64,000 nucleotides of DNA. It comes from Halanaerobium sp041694515 (lineage in GTDB: Bacteria > Bacillota > Halanaerobiia > Halanaerobiales > Halanaerobiaceae). Positions 1 through 9,140 of this stretch are shown here, piece by piece (within the stretch, counting starts at the first letter, position 1; every line of letters begins with the position of its first letter). The notes under the pieces are model-generated. The model worked only from the letters and a program-made list of their open reading frames with translations. It did not search any database and was not told the DNA's origin. The translations under genes were made by a program, and so were the position numbers. Location of the stretch: the NCBI GenBank assembly GCA_041694515.1, contig JASMSZ010000054.1:11199-75198 (forward strand), read 5' to 3'.

Positions 1-196
1 AACCATTAAAAAAGCTGGAAAGCAAATAACCTGTGGTTGAGCCAATTAAGATAATTCCCAGAGCATCAAGGGGTAGAGAAAAACTGCTTCTCATTTCAGG
101 CCAGGCAACACCCAGCAGTCCATCCGGCAGCCCCAGGGAAATAAAAGCAATATAAATTAAAGCAATTAATAAATATTTCTTTTTTTGTTTATTCAT
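1..196 (-). CDS. MFS transporter, N-terminal fragment cut by window edge
   Basis: Only the first 65 codons lie in the window; the gene runs off the left edge. Reading from the ATG at 196 gives a short basic start (MNKQKKKYLL), then a hydrophobic helix with LGLPDGLLGVAWP, a motif typical of helix 1 of major facilitator sugar transporters, and a second hydrophobic stretch (LGIILIGSTTGYLLSSFF). It starts 61 bases after the stop of the LacI-family repressor and may be the last gene of that sugar operon. The substrate cannot be told from the fragment. Confidence 0.75.
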   Translation of the reverse strand, partial: MNKQKKKYLLIALIYIAFISLGLPDGLLGVAWPEMRSSFSLPLDALGIILIGSTTGYLLSSFFNG

Positions 197-257
197 AATT
201 ACACCTTTTCTCTGCTTCAATTTTTTAAAAATATCAAGTCAAATTAAATACTTCTGC

Positions 258-1253
258 TTAAGCGGTCTCTCTTTTAATTAATTTTAACTCTAACTCTTGA
301 TGATAAATCTCATTTAACTGGCCGTTAATTGCTTTTAATAAAACTTCAATCGATAGGTGCCCGAGCTGGTACATCGGCTGCCAGATAGTTGTTAACTTTA
401 AATACTTAGCAAGTTCGATATTATCATAACCAACTACCGCTATATCCTCGGGAGCAGTTAAGCCTTCTTCTTCCATAGCCTGCAGGACTCCAATTGCCTG
501 ATTATCAGAAGCAGCAAAAACAGCTGCAGGCCATTCCGGCTCAGGTAGTTCTAATATTTCCTGCATTGCCTGATAACCGTCTTCTGTATGGAAATCCCCA
601 AATTTAAGCAGATCAGGATTTAAACTAAGATTATTTTTTGCTAATATATTTTTTACACCTTTTAAACGATTGATCCCATGCTGACTATCTTTAATACCAT
701 TGACAAAAGAAATATTTTGATGTCCCTGTTTAATTAAATAAGCAACAGCCATTTCTGCACCCTTAACATCATTTAAATGAATAGAGTGAAAATCAGTACT
801 ATCCTCATCTGCCAAAACTATTGGAATCTCCTCACTCAATAAAGACTGGTAGTCATGTTCGCAAATATCCATAGTAACTGCTGCAATACCATCAACCTTT
901 TTACTGTGAACAATATCCAGTATTTTATCCATCATCTGCTGATCTTTATCTATTTTATATAAAATTAGATCTATTCTTTCCTCTTCTAAAGCATCCTGAA
1001 TACCTTTTAAGACTTCCACAAAAAAGTGATCAATAAATGTGGGAACAATAACACCGACTGCATTTGCTTTCTGGCTGGCCAGATTTTGGGCAACTTTATT
1101 TGGTCTGTAATTTAATTCTTTCATCACTTTAAGAACCTTATCTCTGGTTTCATCTTTTACTTTACTGCTGTTATTTAAAACTCTGGATACAGTTCCAATC
1201 CCAACACCGGCTTTCTCTGCTACATCATAAATATTAACTTTATCTTTTGCCAT
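258..1253 (-). CDS. LacI-family transcriptional repressor of the sugar ABC operon
   Basis: A 331-residue regulator of usual LacI length. Residues 6-55 form the DNA-binding helix-turn-helix and hinge (VNIYDVAEKAGVGIGTVSRV, then YRPNKVAQNLA); the remainder is a periplasmic-binding-protein-like sugar-sensing domain (VGVIVP, AVFAASDNQAIGVLQAM, IAVVGYDN). A Shine-Dalgarno AAAGGAT precedes the ATG. It lies 9 bases after the MalG-type permease gene and is co-transcribed with it. Two LacI-type operators sit at the operon promoter around 4272-4319, so it very probably represses its own operon and is released by the imported sugar or a derivative (inference). Confidence 0.93.
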   Translation of the reverse strand: MAKDKVNIYDVAEKAGVGIGTVSRVLNNSSKVKDETRDKVLKVMKELNYRPNKVAQNLASQKANAVGVIVPTFIDHFFVEVLKGIQDALEEERIDLILYKIDKDQQMMDKILDIVHSKKVDGIAAVTMDICEHDYQSLLSEEIPIVLADEDSTDFHSIHLNDVKGAEMAVAYLIKQGHQNISFVNGIKDSQHGINRLKGVKNILAKNNLSLNPDLLKFGDFHTEDGYQAMQEILELPEPEWPAAVFAASDNQAIGVLQAMEEEGLTAPEDIAVVGYDNIELAKYLKLTTIWQPMYQLGHLSIEVLLKAINGQLNEIYHQELELKLIKRETA

Positions 1254-1262
1254 AACTATTAA

Positions 1263-2084
1263 TTATCCTTTCACTGATCCCCTCATGACTCCACTAATTA
1301 TTTTCTTCTGAGCAATAATATAAACTAAAAGCATCGGAAGAAGTGCAAGTATATAGGAAGCAAATGCTAAACTATAGTTGGTACTAAATTGTGATTGAAA
1401 AACATGCTGAACTAAAGGTAATGTCATACTGGAACGATCACTAATCAATAATAATGGTAATAAAAAATCATTCCAGGCTTTTAGGGCAGTCAAAATCGCA
1501 ACTGTTGCATTTATCGGTTTTAAAACCGGGAAAATAATTTTCCAGAAAACCTGCCAGACATTGGCCCCGTCTATTATTGCAGCTTCTTCTATACTCCGGG
1601 GTAGAGATTTTATGTAACCTACATAGATAAAAACATTTAACGGTAAAGCATACACTATATATAATAATACAAGTCCATTAAGATTATCAAGGCTTAACAT
1701 TGACATTTCCTTAACAATTGGCAGCATAATCAGCGGAAAAGGAATAAACATCGCACTAATAAAGTAATAATAAAGAAATTTAAAATATTTTTTATCCATA
1801 TTGCGTGCTACTGCATAGGAGACCATTGAATTAACCACCAGTACCACTGCTACTGTTGGAAAAGTAACATAAGCACTGTTTTTTAAACTCTGAAAATAAT
1901 TAGTCATTTTTATTGCTTTAATATAATTGGAAAATTGAAATGAATCTGGTACGGCCAATATTGATTCAGCTAACTGCTGAGGATTTTTTAGTGAAACAAT
2001 GAGTGCCATATATAAAGGAATAATTATGATAAATGAACCCAAAAGCAGTAATCCTGTCGCCCACCAATTTGTTTTTTCCTTCAT
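1263..2084 (-). CDS. Sugar ABC transporter permease, MalG type
   Basis: A 273-residue inner-membrane permease with about six transmembrane helices. The EAA-loop that contacts the ATPase is visible (IEEAAIIDGANVWQVFWKIIFPVLKP). It overlaps the upstream MalF-type permease by one base (ATG/TAA type junction at 2084), as expected for a translationally coupled pair. Together with the binding protein at 3027-4244 they form a CUT1-family sugar importer. No ATPase gene is in the operon, so a shared MsmX-type ATPase encoded elsewhere is expected (inference from how CUT1 systems are built in Firmicutes). Confidence 0.92.
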   Translation of the reverse strand: MKEKTNWWATGLLLLGSFIIIIPLYMALIVSLKNPQQLAESILAVPDSFQFSNYIKAIKMTNYFQSLKNSAYVTFPTVAVVLVVNSMVSYAVARNMDKKYFKFLYYYFISAMFIPFPLIMLPIVKEMSMLSLDNLNGLVLLYIVYALPLNVFIYVGYIKSLPRSIEEAAIIDGANVWQVFWKIIFPVLKPINATVAILTALKAWNDFLLPLLLISDRSSMTLPLVQHVFQSQFSTNYSLAFASYILALLPMLLVYIIAQKKIISGVMRGSVKG

Positions 2085-2947
2085 TAATAATCCACCTCAC
2101 GTTTTTGCAGTACTTTTAACTGGAAGAAAGAAATGGCTAATACAACCAATAAGAAAACTACAGCATTAGCAGTCTGATATGCAAATTCTCCACCCATAAA
2201 ACCACCATTATAAATAAGCAGAGTAATAGACTCAGTTGCCTGACCGGGACCACCCTGAGTTAAAGCCATTATGTGATCAAAAACCATCAAAAAGCCGCGC
2301 ATTGAAATAACAATATTAATCGTAAGAAATGGAGCAATTAAGGGAAAAGTAATATGTTTAAATTGATTCCATTTGTCGGCACCATCTATTTTAGCAACCT
2401 CATATAATTCATCTGGAACAGTCTGCAGGCCAGATAAATAAAGCAAAATATTAAAACCACTGGAATTCCAGACAGCAAGAATCACTACCCCAATCCAGGC
2501 TAAATTCATATTTCCTAAAATGTTTTTGCTTAAGATTTCTATTCCTAATTGACTTCCTAATTGAGGAATAATAAAAGTAAAAATATGATTAAATATATAA
2601 CCAACAACTAAAATACTCAGCATATAGGGAACAAAATATACTGCTCTAAAAGTATTTTTAAACCTTATTTTAGAATTGAGTCCTAAGGCAACAAGCAAAC
2701 TTAAAATATTAACAATGATTGTTGTAACAATAGCAAATTTAAATGTAAAAATGTAGGCATCAAATGCTCTGCCGTCATTTAATAAATTTATATAATTTTT
2801 AAAACCAACAAAACTATAATCACCAAAACCTATATAATTAGTGAAACTATAAAATATACCCTGTAAAGCTGGAAGGGTATGAAAAGCAAAAAATAATATA
2901 AATGCCGGAATTGTCATCCAGTAAAAGACAGACGAAGTTTTTTTCAT
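2084..2947 (-). CDS. Sugar ABC transporter permease, MalF type
   Basis: A 287-residue membrane protein with six predicted helices and the EAA loop (LYEVAKIDGADKWNQFKHITFPLIAP). It is the UgpA/MalF-like partner of the next gene. It begins with ATG at 2947, preceded by GGGAGGAAATAGTA. A hairpin lies between it and the binding-protein gene, which may lower permease expression relative to the binding protein. The substrate is not determinable; the family takes oligosaccharides and glycerol phosphates. Confidence 0.92.
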   Translation of the reverse strand: MKKTSSVFYWMTIPAFILFFAFHTLPALQGIFYSFTNYIGFGDYSFVGFKNYINLLNDGRAFDAYIFTFKFAIVTTIIVNILSLLVALGLNSKIRFKNTFRAVYFVPYMLSILVVGYIFNHIFTFIIPQLGSQLGIEILSKNILGNMNLAWIGVVILAVWNSSGFNILLYLSGLQTVPDELYEVAKIDGADKWNQFKHITFPLIAPFLTINIVISMRGFLMVFDHIMALTQGGPGQATESITLLIYNGGFMGGEFAYQTANAVVFLLVVLAISFFQLKVLQKREVDY

Positions 2948-2972
2948 TACTATTTCCTCCCACCTAAAATTA

Positions 2973-3004
2973 AGGAGCTCCTCTCGATTATGAGAAGAAC
3001 TCCT
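2973..3004 (-). terminator. Hairpin between binding-protein and permease genes (attenuator-like)
   Basis: Arms at 2973-2985 and 2992-3004 pair over 13 positions, two as G-U, with a 6-base loop. On the minus strand the hairpin is followed by TTAATTTTAG, a weak U-rich tail. The position between the binding-protein stop and the permease start suggests partial termination or 3'-end protection of the abundant binding-protein mRNA. Confidence 0.6.
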
Positions 3005-3026
3005 ACTTTATTCAAATAAATATCTC

Positions 3027-4244
3027 TTAACGAGACTGTACTTTATTCCATTCAGAATCGAGTTTTTCTAAAAATTCTTCCACATTACCTCGATGTAAGA
3101 AACCCTGAATCAGGTTTGGAACCTGCATTCCAGATGGATAATAGTGATCAGGAAAAGGTGCAATTTTTCCACTTTCAAAATATTCTTTTAAATCAACTAC
3201 AGTAGGGTCATTTTGAAATACATTTTCTACTGCAGAAAAAGTCATCTGCTGATCAATGTAAAATTGAGCGTTTTCTTTTTTAAGTAAGAATTTAATAAAT
3301 TTCTCTGCAGCTTCCGGATGATCAGTATTTTTGCTTATTGTTAGAACAGTATCTACTCCCGAAACTAACATGTTCTCATCTGCATCATTAACTGCTGGCA
3401 GAGCAAAAGCACCTAAATTAATGTCGGGGTTTGCTTCTAAAATTGGATTGATTGCCCAGACACCCTGAATGTACATAAATGATTTACCATTAGCAAAAGC
3501 CTGATTGCCCTGACTGTAACCATAACCAAAAACATCATCCTGTCCATAATCCAGTAACTTATAAATTCTTTCTGCTACTTTTTGATAACGTGCCTTAAAA
3601 GTTGTCTCATCAGCCAGTCTCTGCTTAATAAAATTTTTCCCCTGTAGATTTGCAGCTAATGAATTCCAGGGGACCATAATAGTCCAGGCATCTTTAAATG
3701 TTAAATAAAAAGGAGTCCCACCATTTTTCTGGATAGTTTCTGCAGCTGCTATAAATTCATCCCAGGTTTTTGGAATATCTAAATCCAATTCTTTAAATTT
3801 ATCTTTATTATATAAAACTGTATTAGCATTTGCTGTAAATGGTACGCCATAGTTAGAATTTCCTTCATGTAAATCCTGCAGCATTTCTTTATATGCCGGT
3901 TGAATATTTTTCAAATAAGGAGCATCATCAAAATTCTTAAAAATTCCTGCATCTGCTATTTGACCATAAGTAAAATTCCCTCCGAGACCCATAATATCAG
4001 GTATATTGTTTCTGGCCAGTCTTGATCTTAATACCGTTTCTGCATCAGGGACATGATTCTGTTCGATATTGATATCCGGATTTTCTTTTTCAAATTTCTC
4101 AATTAACCTGTCAAAAGTTTCTACAGCTTCCCGCTTATTCTGGAAAAACTCCAGCTCAACCTCCTGAGCAAAACCGACTGCACTGAGACCAAAAACCATT
4201 AATACTGCCAGTAAAACTGAAATAGTTGGATCTAAAGATTTCAT
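3027..4244 (-). CDS. Extracellular sugar-binding protein of ABC importer
   Basis: A 405-residue family 1 solute-binding protein. The N-terminus carries a signal peptide (hydrophobic SVLLAVLMVFGLSAVGF, then AQE); there is no lipobox Cys, so it is probably released or anchored otherwise. Typical fold signatures are present: NANTVLYNKDKF near the middle, TWDEFIAAAE, and FIKFLLKKENAQF near the C-terminus. GGGGG precedes the ATG by 9 bases. It is the first gene of the operon, directly after the consensus promoter and twin LacI operators. The ligand is unknown. Confidence 0.92.
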   Translation of the reverse strand: MKSLDPTISVLLAVLMVFGLSAVGFAQEVELEFFQNKREAVETFDRLIEKFEKENPDINIEQNHVPDAETVLRSRLARNNIPDIMGLGGNFTYGQIADAGIFKNFDDAPYLKNIQPAYKEMLQDLHEGNSNYGVPFTANANTVLYNKDKFKELDLDIPKTWDEFIAAAETIQKNGGTPFYLTFKDAWTIMVPWNSLAANLQGKNFIKQRLADETTFKARYQKVAERIYKLLDYGQDDVFGYGYSQGNQAFANGKSFMYIQGVWAINPILEANPDINLGAFALPAVNDADENMLVSGVDTVLTISKNTDHPEAAEKFIKFLLKKENAQFYIDQQMTFSAVENVFQNDPTVVDLKEYFESGKIAPFPDHYYPSGMQVPNLIQGFLHRGNVEEFLEKLDSEWNKVQSR

Positions 4245-4271
4245 TTAATAAATCCCCCTCTAAATTTTTGT

Positions 4272-4289
4272 TTTGGAACCGCTTCCAAA
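4272..4289. promoter_or_regulatory. LacI-type operator O1
   Basis: The core TGGAACCGCTTCCA (4274-4287) is a near-palindrome centred on CpG at 4280/4281, the classic LacI/GalR operator form. It lies downstream of the transcription start, in the leader of the binding-protein gene, and is 32 bp centre-to-centre from O2, about three helical turns on one DNA face. Confidence 0.85.
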
Positions 4290-4305
4290 TAGTTTAAAAA
4301 TAAAA

Positions 4306-4319
4306 TGGAATCGCTTCCA
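4306..4319. promoter_or_regulatory. LacI-type operator O2
   Basis: TGGAATCGCTTCCA, a near-palindrome centred on CpG at 4312/4313, immediately downstream of the -10 box and overlapping the predicted transcription start. Binding here would block promoter clearance. Confidence 0.85.
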
Positions 4320-4325
4320 AAAATA

Positions 4326-4354
4326 ATTATAACAGTAGTTTTAAAAAAAGTCAA
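4326..4354 (-). promoter_or_regulatory. Sigma-A promoter of the sugar ABC operon
   Basis: Minus-strand -35 TTGACT (4354-4349) and -10 TATAAT (4331-4326) with a 17-base spacer. The start would fall near 4319, inside operator O2. Confidence 0.9.
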
Positions 4355-4408
4355 ACAATTTAATTAGCCAGGATTTAAAATTATTAATTATTTGGTTTCA
4401 ACTAAGTT

Positions 4409-5632
4409 TTAAATATATCTAGTCATTATAAATGCTTGATTAAAATTTTTATCTAATAGATAGTCTTTATAATATTTGATATTCTTGCGCTTCTTCATTA
4501 ATGAAAAGAATAACCCTGCATTAGAAATATCACCTAATAAAACAAAACCATTAATCTTATTATTTTTTATATAAATTTTTCGCAAAACTCCTTTATCCTT
4601 ATATTTAATTTCTTCTCCCTCAAGTTTTCCGACCACCATTAGTTTATAACTTAATTCTTTCAGTGAATTTGTACTAAACTGCTTTTGATATTTTCTTTCT
4701 GCTCCTAAGATATTCAGGGCTGCCCTCTGACCATGATTGACTGCTACTGTATGCAGACCGTGAATAGTCATCTCTCCAGTTACTAAATCTTCGGTCTGAG
4801 CTACATCTCCACAGGCATAAATATTCTGATAATTAGTCTGCAGGTATCGGTTAACAGGGATTCCCCAACCGTCATTTTCTATTCCACTATCAATTATAAA
4901 ATCAATATTAGGCTTTACTCCTGTAGCCGCTATATAAAAATCGGCTGTTAATTCCCTGCCGTCACTGGTAACAAGACTCTCAACTTTTCGCTCACCGGTA
5001 AAGCGATTTCCTTCAGTATTCAGCATTACATTAACACCCTGATTTTCTAAATCTTCGACTACATATCCTGCAGTTTCTTTGTCTAATAACCGCGGCATTA
5101 TCCAGCCGCGGCGGTTTAAAATAGAAGGTTTTATCCCAATTTTAGCTAAACATAAAGCTATTTCTACACCTAAAAATCCACCACCAACAATTACTGCTGA
5201 TTTATTTCCCTGACGCGCCATATCTTTTATTTGCTGGGCCCCAAAAATATTTTTAAAATTAGTAATCCCTTTTTTGTCTGCTCCTTTAACTACTGGTGGA
5301 ATATGAAGCGAACTACCAGAAGCTATTAATAATCTATCAAATTTTCTTTTTCTATTGTTTTCTGTCAGGACATACTGTTTATCAGGATCTACTGCAGCCA
5401 CTTTTTCTCCTAAAAAACAGTTAAAATCATAACGACTGCAGACATCCTGGCCCTGCCAGTAAAGTAAATTTTTCTGATCATTAATTAAATATTCTCCTAA
5501 AGCTGCTGGAGAATAAGGAGGCACATTCTCTGCCGAAAAAATATCTATAGTTCCCCTAAAGTTTCTTTTTCGCAAAGTAAGGGCAGCAGTCAATCCTGCT
5601 GGCCCTGAACCAATAATCACAATACGCATCAA
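4409..5632 (-). CDS. FAD/NAD(P)-dependent oxidoreductase of the CO dehydrogenase operon
   Basis: A 407-residue pyridine nucleotide-disulfide oxidoreductase family protein. FAD-binding GxGxxG is at the N-terminus (VIIGSGPAGLTAAL), the NAD(P)-binding GGGFLG near residue 150 (AVIVGGGFLGVEIALCLAK), and the second FAD motif YACGDVAQ near residue 275. No redox-active CxxC disulfide is evident, which fits a nitrite-reductase-like or rubredoxin-reductase-like subgroup rather than a thiol reductase. It is the last gene of the cooF-cooS-cooC run, 14 bases after cooC. By context it likely passes CO-derived electrons from the CooF ferredoxin to NAD(P)+ (inference; such cooS-cooF-oxidoreductase clusters are known in anaerobes). 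Confidence 0.85.
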   Translation of the reverse strand: MMRIVIIGSGPAGLTAALTLRKRNFRGTIDIFSAENVPPYSPAALGEYLINDQKNLLYWQGQDVCSRYDFNCFLGEKVAAVDPDKQYVLTENNRKRKFDRLLIASGSSLHIPPVVKGADKKGITNFKNIFGAQQIKDMARQGNKSAVIVGGGFLGVEIALCLAKIGIKPSILNRRGWIMPRLLDKETAGYVVEDLENQGVNVMLNTEGNRFTGERKVESLVTSDGRELTADFYIAATGVKPNIDFIIDSGIENDGWGIPVNRYLQTNYQNIYACGDVAQTEDLVTGEMTIHGLHTVAVNHGQRAALNILGAERKYQKQFSTNSLKELSYKLMVVGKLEGEEIKYKDKGVLRKIYIKNNKINGFVLLGDISNAGLFFSLMKKRKNIKYYKDYLLDKNFNQAFIMTRYI

Positions 5633-5646
5633 ACTATCCCCCTCTT

Positions 5647-6546
5647 TTATTCCCTCTCCACTCCAATTAAAGTCCTATACAGCTCTCTAACTGCTTTTAC
5701 ATAAGGCGTATTCTTTTTTAATAATGGAGCTACATCAGGTTCATTGCGGTAAACACTTTCATCAAAAGGTAGATAGTGAATATAATCAAAGATTTTTATT
5801 TTTTCTCCTGCTCTTTCCATTACTTTATCCTTATCTTTTTCTCCCCGCACTTTATTAACTACTAAATGAATATTCTCTATTTCTAATTGATCTGCTAACT
5901 GAGCTGAGTGTAAAGCAACCTGTACCGCGTTAAAACTTGGCTCCGTAATAATTACAGCATTGCGGAAACCTTCAGCCAGTGAACGACCAAAATGTTCAAC
6001 TCCAGCCTGAGTATCCATTAAAATAACTTCATCTTCTCTTAAATTTATATAACCTACAATTGAATCCAGTAATGAGTTTTCTGGACATAAACATCCTGTA
6101 GCTGCCTGAATCACACTGCCAATCACTAATAGGTTAATTCTATCTTTAATATTCATGCCAAATCTATTAACTACATCTGAGACATCAGGATTCAAATTGA
6201 GCATTGCTCCCCAATTTTCTCCCGGTCTTACCCCTGTTTTTTCTTCAATATAATCTATATTTTCTGAGACAGGAACTATTTCGTCAGCTTTTTCTTCAGG
6301 AAAACCTAAGGAAAAGGCAAGATTTTGCTGGGGGTCTTCATCCACTGCTAAAACTTGATATTTACCTTCAGCAAAAAGTTGTGCTAAAAGAGCAGTCAGA
6401 GTTGTCTTACCTGCTCCACCCTTACCGGTAGTTACAACTCTAAAATCATTAATAGTTTTATCGGATTCTAAACCCTCTGCTGCTGAAAAGACTTTCTTTC
6501 TTCTTTCTTTTTCCTGTGCTCTAGCTTTTTCTCTATCCTGGCTCAT
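5647..6546 (-). CDS. cooC: CooC-type ATPase, Ni insertion into CO dehydrogenase
   Basis: A 299-residue SIMIBI-class ATPase. A deviant Walker A, KGGAGKTT, lies near residue 43, preceded by a charged N-terminal extension of about 35 residues (MSQDREKARAQEKERRKK). VDEDPQQNLA and ILMDTQAGVEHFGRSLAEG match CooC/MinD-like switch regions. The CLCPEN segment resembles the CxC found in CooC-type maturation ATPases. It overlaps cooS by 4 bases, so it is translationally coupled. The known family role is ATP-dependent maturation of the Ni-Fe-S C-cluster of CooS. Confidence 0.92.
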   Translation of the reverse strand: MSQDREKARAQEKERRKKVFSAAEGLESDKTINDFRVVTTGKGGAGKTTLTALLAQLFAEGKYQVLAVDEDPQQNLAFSLGFPEEKADEIVPVSENIDYIEEKTGVRPGENWGAMLNLNPDVSDVVNRFGMNIKDRINLLVIGSVIQAATGCLCPENSLLDSIVGYINLREDEVILMDTQAGVEHFGRSLAEGFRNAVIITEPSFNAVQVALHSAQLADQLEIENIHLVVNKVRGEKDKDKVMERAGEKIKIFDYIHYLPFDESVYRNEPDVAPLLKKNTPYVKAVRELYRTLIGVERE

Positions 6547-8426
6547 ATACCCAATTCCTCCCTCTGACTCAAGATATGTCGTTCAATCATGCGGGCAGCT
6601 ATTTTTGGATCAGGCTCAACTGCAAACTTAGCATTAACTACATCTTCCAGTTCATCAGTTAATAAATCAGTAACCTTTTGACTGCCATTGGTATTAGGTG
6701 GTAATCCTACTACTGTATAGAAACCTGAAGCAACAAAATAGGAAGCAATTGTTAGAGCTTTTTGAGCATACCATTCCGGTGCTGCTCCCGCGGCAGGTAA
6801 TTGATCAATACCTACATCAAGTGCATTAGCTAATTCACCTGCTAAAGCAAGAATACGCGAACAATCAACACAGGATCCCATATGTAGAATTGGTGGTATA
6901 TTTAAGCTTTCACAAACCTCACGCAAACCATCACCGGCCATTTTAGCTGCTTCGGGAACCAATAGTCCTGCTTTCCCAGATGCCACAGCAGCACAACCGG
7001 TTTCAACCATTAAAATATCTTTCTTCATTAATTCTTTGGCTAAATTAACATGACCATAGTCATGTTGAATTTTAGGATTACTGCAGCCTACTGAGCCTAC
7101 AATCCCTTTTATTTTTCCAGAAGTAATTGCATCTATTAATGGTTTAAAACTGCCTCCTAGTTCTTCTTTAATTGCCTCCACAGAAAAACCAGCTACCATT
7201 TCCATTGGCTCACAGGGGATTTCTACTTTCTGAGGATTCCGTTCTTTGTAGGTATCTATAGCCAGTTCAACTATCTCTGTTGCCGTATCATAAGCATTTT
7301 CAGGATGAAATTCTTTATGTACCGCACCGGGAACTTTTGATTTTTCACTGGTAGAGATAACCTTACTGTGAAAACATTTTGCCACCTGTGGAAGAGAAGG
7401 AAAAATACATTGATAATCAATAATCATTGCATCTACTGCTCCTGTAGCAAGGGCCAGCTCCTGATTAAGCATATTTCCAGCCATCGGTATTCCTTTTCTC
7501 ATCAATAGTTCATTACCTGTACAGCATAAACCGACTAAATTAATTCCTTCTGCTCCGGCAGCTTTAGCTTGATCAACCAGTTCCTGATTATTAGCCGCTT
7601 TAACTACTACATCTGATAAAACAGGATTATGGCCGTGCAGCACAATATTTACCATCTCTTCTTTTAAAGTTCCTAAATTAACTGTGGATTGTGTCACTTT
7701 AGGTGTTCCAAATAAAATATCAGATAGCTCAGTTGCCATCATTGATCCACCCCAACCATCAGCCAGCGAAGTTCTTAAACCATGAAGTAACATATTCGTG
7801 TAATCCGCCCCTACACCCATGTGAACTCGATGCATAGCTTCAACTACTTCTCGGTCAATTCCCCGAGGCATAATACCTGCTTGATTCCAGATCTCTCTTG
7901 TTTTTTCTGGAGCTCGATCTGTAAAATCTAATTTTCCTTTAACCATCCCATATTCAGCTAAAAATTGTTCACCCATTTCTTTTGCTATCTCTAAATTAGA
8001 ACGACCTTCCACTTCTATTCCAATATCTTGCGCCACATTTTTTAATTTCTCTGTGTCTAAAAGTTCATAACCCTGGCTTTCCCCATTTGCTGTTTCATAA
8101 AAAGTTTCTAATACTTCACGACCATGATCAGAATGTGAGGCTGACCCAGCTGCCATATCATTTAGCAGATTTCGAGCTACAATTAAATTAGCATCCGCCC
8201 CACAAACTCCCCGCTGCGGTCCCTCTTCAAATGGGTCTACCTGACAGGGTCCCATTTTACATGAATTACAACAAATCCCCAGTTGACCAAATCCACACTG
8301 CGGCTGCTGTGCTTCTAATCTATCCCAGGCTGTTTCAATATTTTCATCTAAAGTCCTCTTCATTGTCTGTTTTTCATCTTCATCTATTGTTCGTTCATCT
8401 ACTTTTTTATCTATCTCAGTGCTCAT
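6543..8426 (-). CDS. cooS: Anaerobic Ni-Fe carbon monoxide dehydrogenase catalytic subunit
   Basis: A 627-residue CooS of normal length (CO + H2O to CO2 + 2e- + 2H+). The N-terminal Cys set for the D and B clusters is complete: C44, C52, C53, C56, C61, C75 in CGFGQLGICCNSCKMGPC and RGVCGADA. C-cluster ligand motifs follow: VLHGHNP (His), GLCCTGNELL, GSVGCSNPK, ETGCAAVASGK and HMGSCVDCSRI. It therefore looks fully active. No acetyl-CoA synthase, CO-induced hydrogenase or cooA regulator gene is nearby, so this is a monofunctional CODH; electrons likely go to CooF (8423-9061) and the FAD oxidoreductase (4409-5632). Confidence 0.97.
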   Translation of the reverse strand: MSTEIDKKVDERTIDEDEKQTMKRTLDENIETAWDRLEAQQPQCGFGQLGICCNSCKMGPCQVDPFEEGPQRGVCGADANLIVARNLLNDMAAGSASHSDHGREVLETFYETANGESQGYELLDTEKLKNVAQDIGIEVEGRSNLEIAKEMGEQFLAEYGMVKGKLDFTDRAPEKTREIWNQAGIMPRGIDREVVEAMHRVHMGVGADYTNMLLHGLRTSLADGWGGSMMATELSDILFGTPKVTQSTVNLGTLKEEMVNIVLHGHNPVLSDVVVKAANNQELVDQAKAAGAEGINLVGLCCTGNELLMRKGIPMAGNMLNQELALATGAVDAMIIDYQCIFPSLPQVAKCFHSKVISTSEKSKVPGAVHKEFHPENAYDTATEIVELAIDTYKERNPQKVEIPCEPMEMVAGFSVEAIKEELGGSFKPLIDAITSGKIKGIVGSVGCSNPKIQHDYGHVNLAKELMKKDILMVETGCAAVASGKAGLLVPEAAKMAGDGLREVCESLNIPPILHMGSCVDCSRILALAGELANALDVGIDQLPAAGAAPEWYAQKALTIASYFVASGFYTVVGLPPNTNGSQKVTDLLTDELEDVVNAKFAVEPDPKIAARMIERHILSQREELGI

Positions 8427-9061
8427 GCTTTAGAATCCTCCCTTTTTTTAGATGATGGTAATGGTCCTATTTGGGCAATCTTTTCCTGTAATTTCTTAAA
8501 TGATTTAATGTTTTTGGGTATTTCTTTATGATTCCCTCCGCCCCTGATTTGACTGGTTATATTTCTGAATAGTTTTGTCTGTCTCTGATTACTAAGCTCA
8601 TTCGCCTCAGCATAAATTAAAGCATCAGTTCTACAGGCTTCTACACAGGCTGGTTTTTTAGCTTCCTGCAGTCTTTCAAGACAGTGATCACATTTATAAG
8701 CTATATCATTACCATCTTCTTCTAGCTGGCGAAAAGCGATAGCATCATTGGGACAAACCATCGCACACATTCCACAGGAAATACATTTTTCTGCTTCCAC
8801 CTGTACTGAATCAAACTCAGAATCATGATAAATTGCATCAATTGGACAGGCATTTTCACAGGGAGCAGGATCACAGTGTTGACATTTATTAGGAAATGTC
8901 ATTAAGTCAATTCCCAGACCTACCTGAATCCTTGGTTGAGACTTTGGCTTATCTGTCAGCATTGAATATAAATCTTTACCTGAAGAATGCTCTACAGCAC
9001 ATGCCATTTCACAATGTCTGCAGCCAACACATCTTTCTACATCTGCAAATACTACTTTCAA
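8423..9061 (-). CDS. cooF: CooF-type polyferredoxin, electron acceptor of CO dehydrogenase
   Basis: An iron-sulfur protein with four [4Fe-4S]-type Cys groups: CVGCRHCEMAC, CQHCDPAPCENACP, CISCGMCAMVCP and CDHCLE...PACVEAC. I choose the TTG at 9061 (protein starts MKVVFADVERCVGC, 212 residues) because a perfect AGGAGG lies 7 bases upstream at 9069-9074; the longer reading from 9145 would translate the ribosome binding site itself and adds only a low-complexity hydrophobic segment. It overlaps cooS by 4 bases. It is the first gene of the operon and transfers electrons from the CODH B/D clusters. Confidence 0.93.
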   Translation of the reverse strand: MKVVFADVERCVGCRHCEMACAVEHSSGKDLYSMLTDKPKSQPRIQVGLGIDLMTFPNKCQHCDPAPCENACPIDAIYHDSEFDSVQVEAEKCISCGMCAMVCPNDAIAFRQLEEDGNDIAYKCDHCLERLQEAKKPACVEACRTDALIYAEANELSNQRQTKLFRNITSQIRGGGNHKEIPKNIKSFKKLQEKIAQIGPLPSSKKREDSKA

Positions 9062-9140
9062 TTTCTTACCTCCTCGTATAATAATTATTATTACTAATTG
9101 TAAGCATAATACTATAATTAAATATAATTTTCTTAATTCC

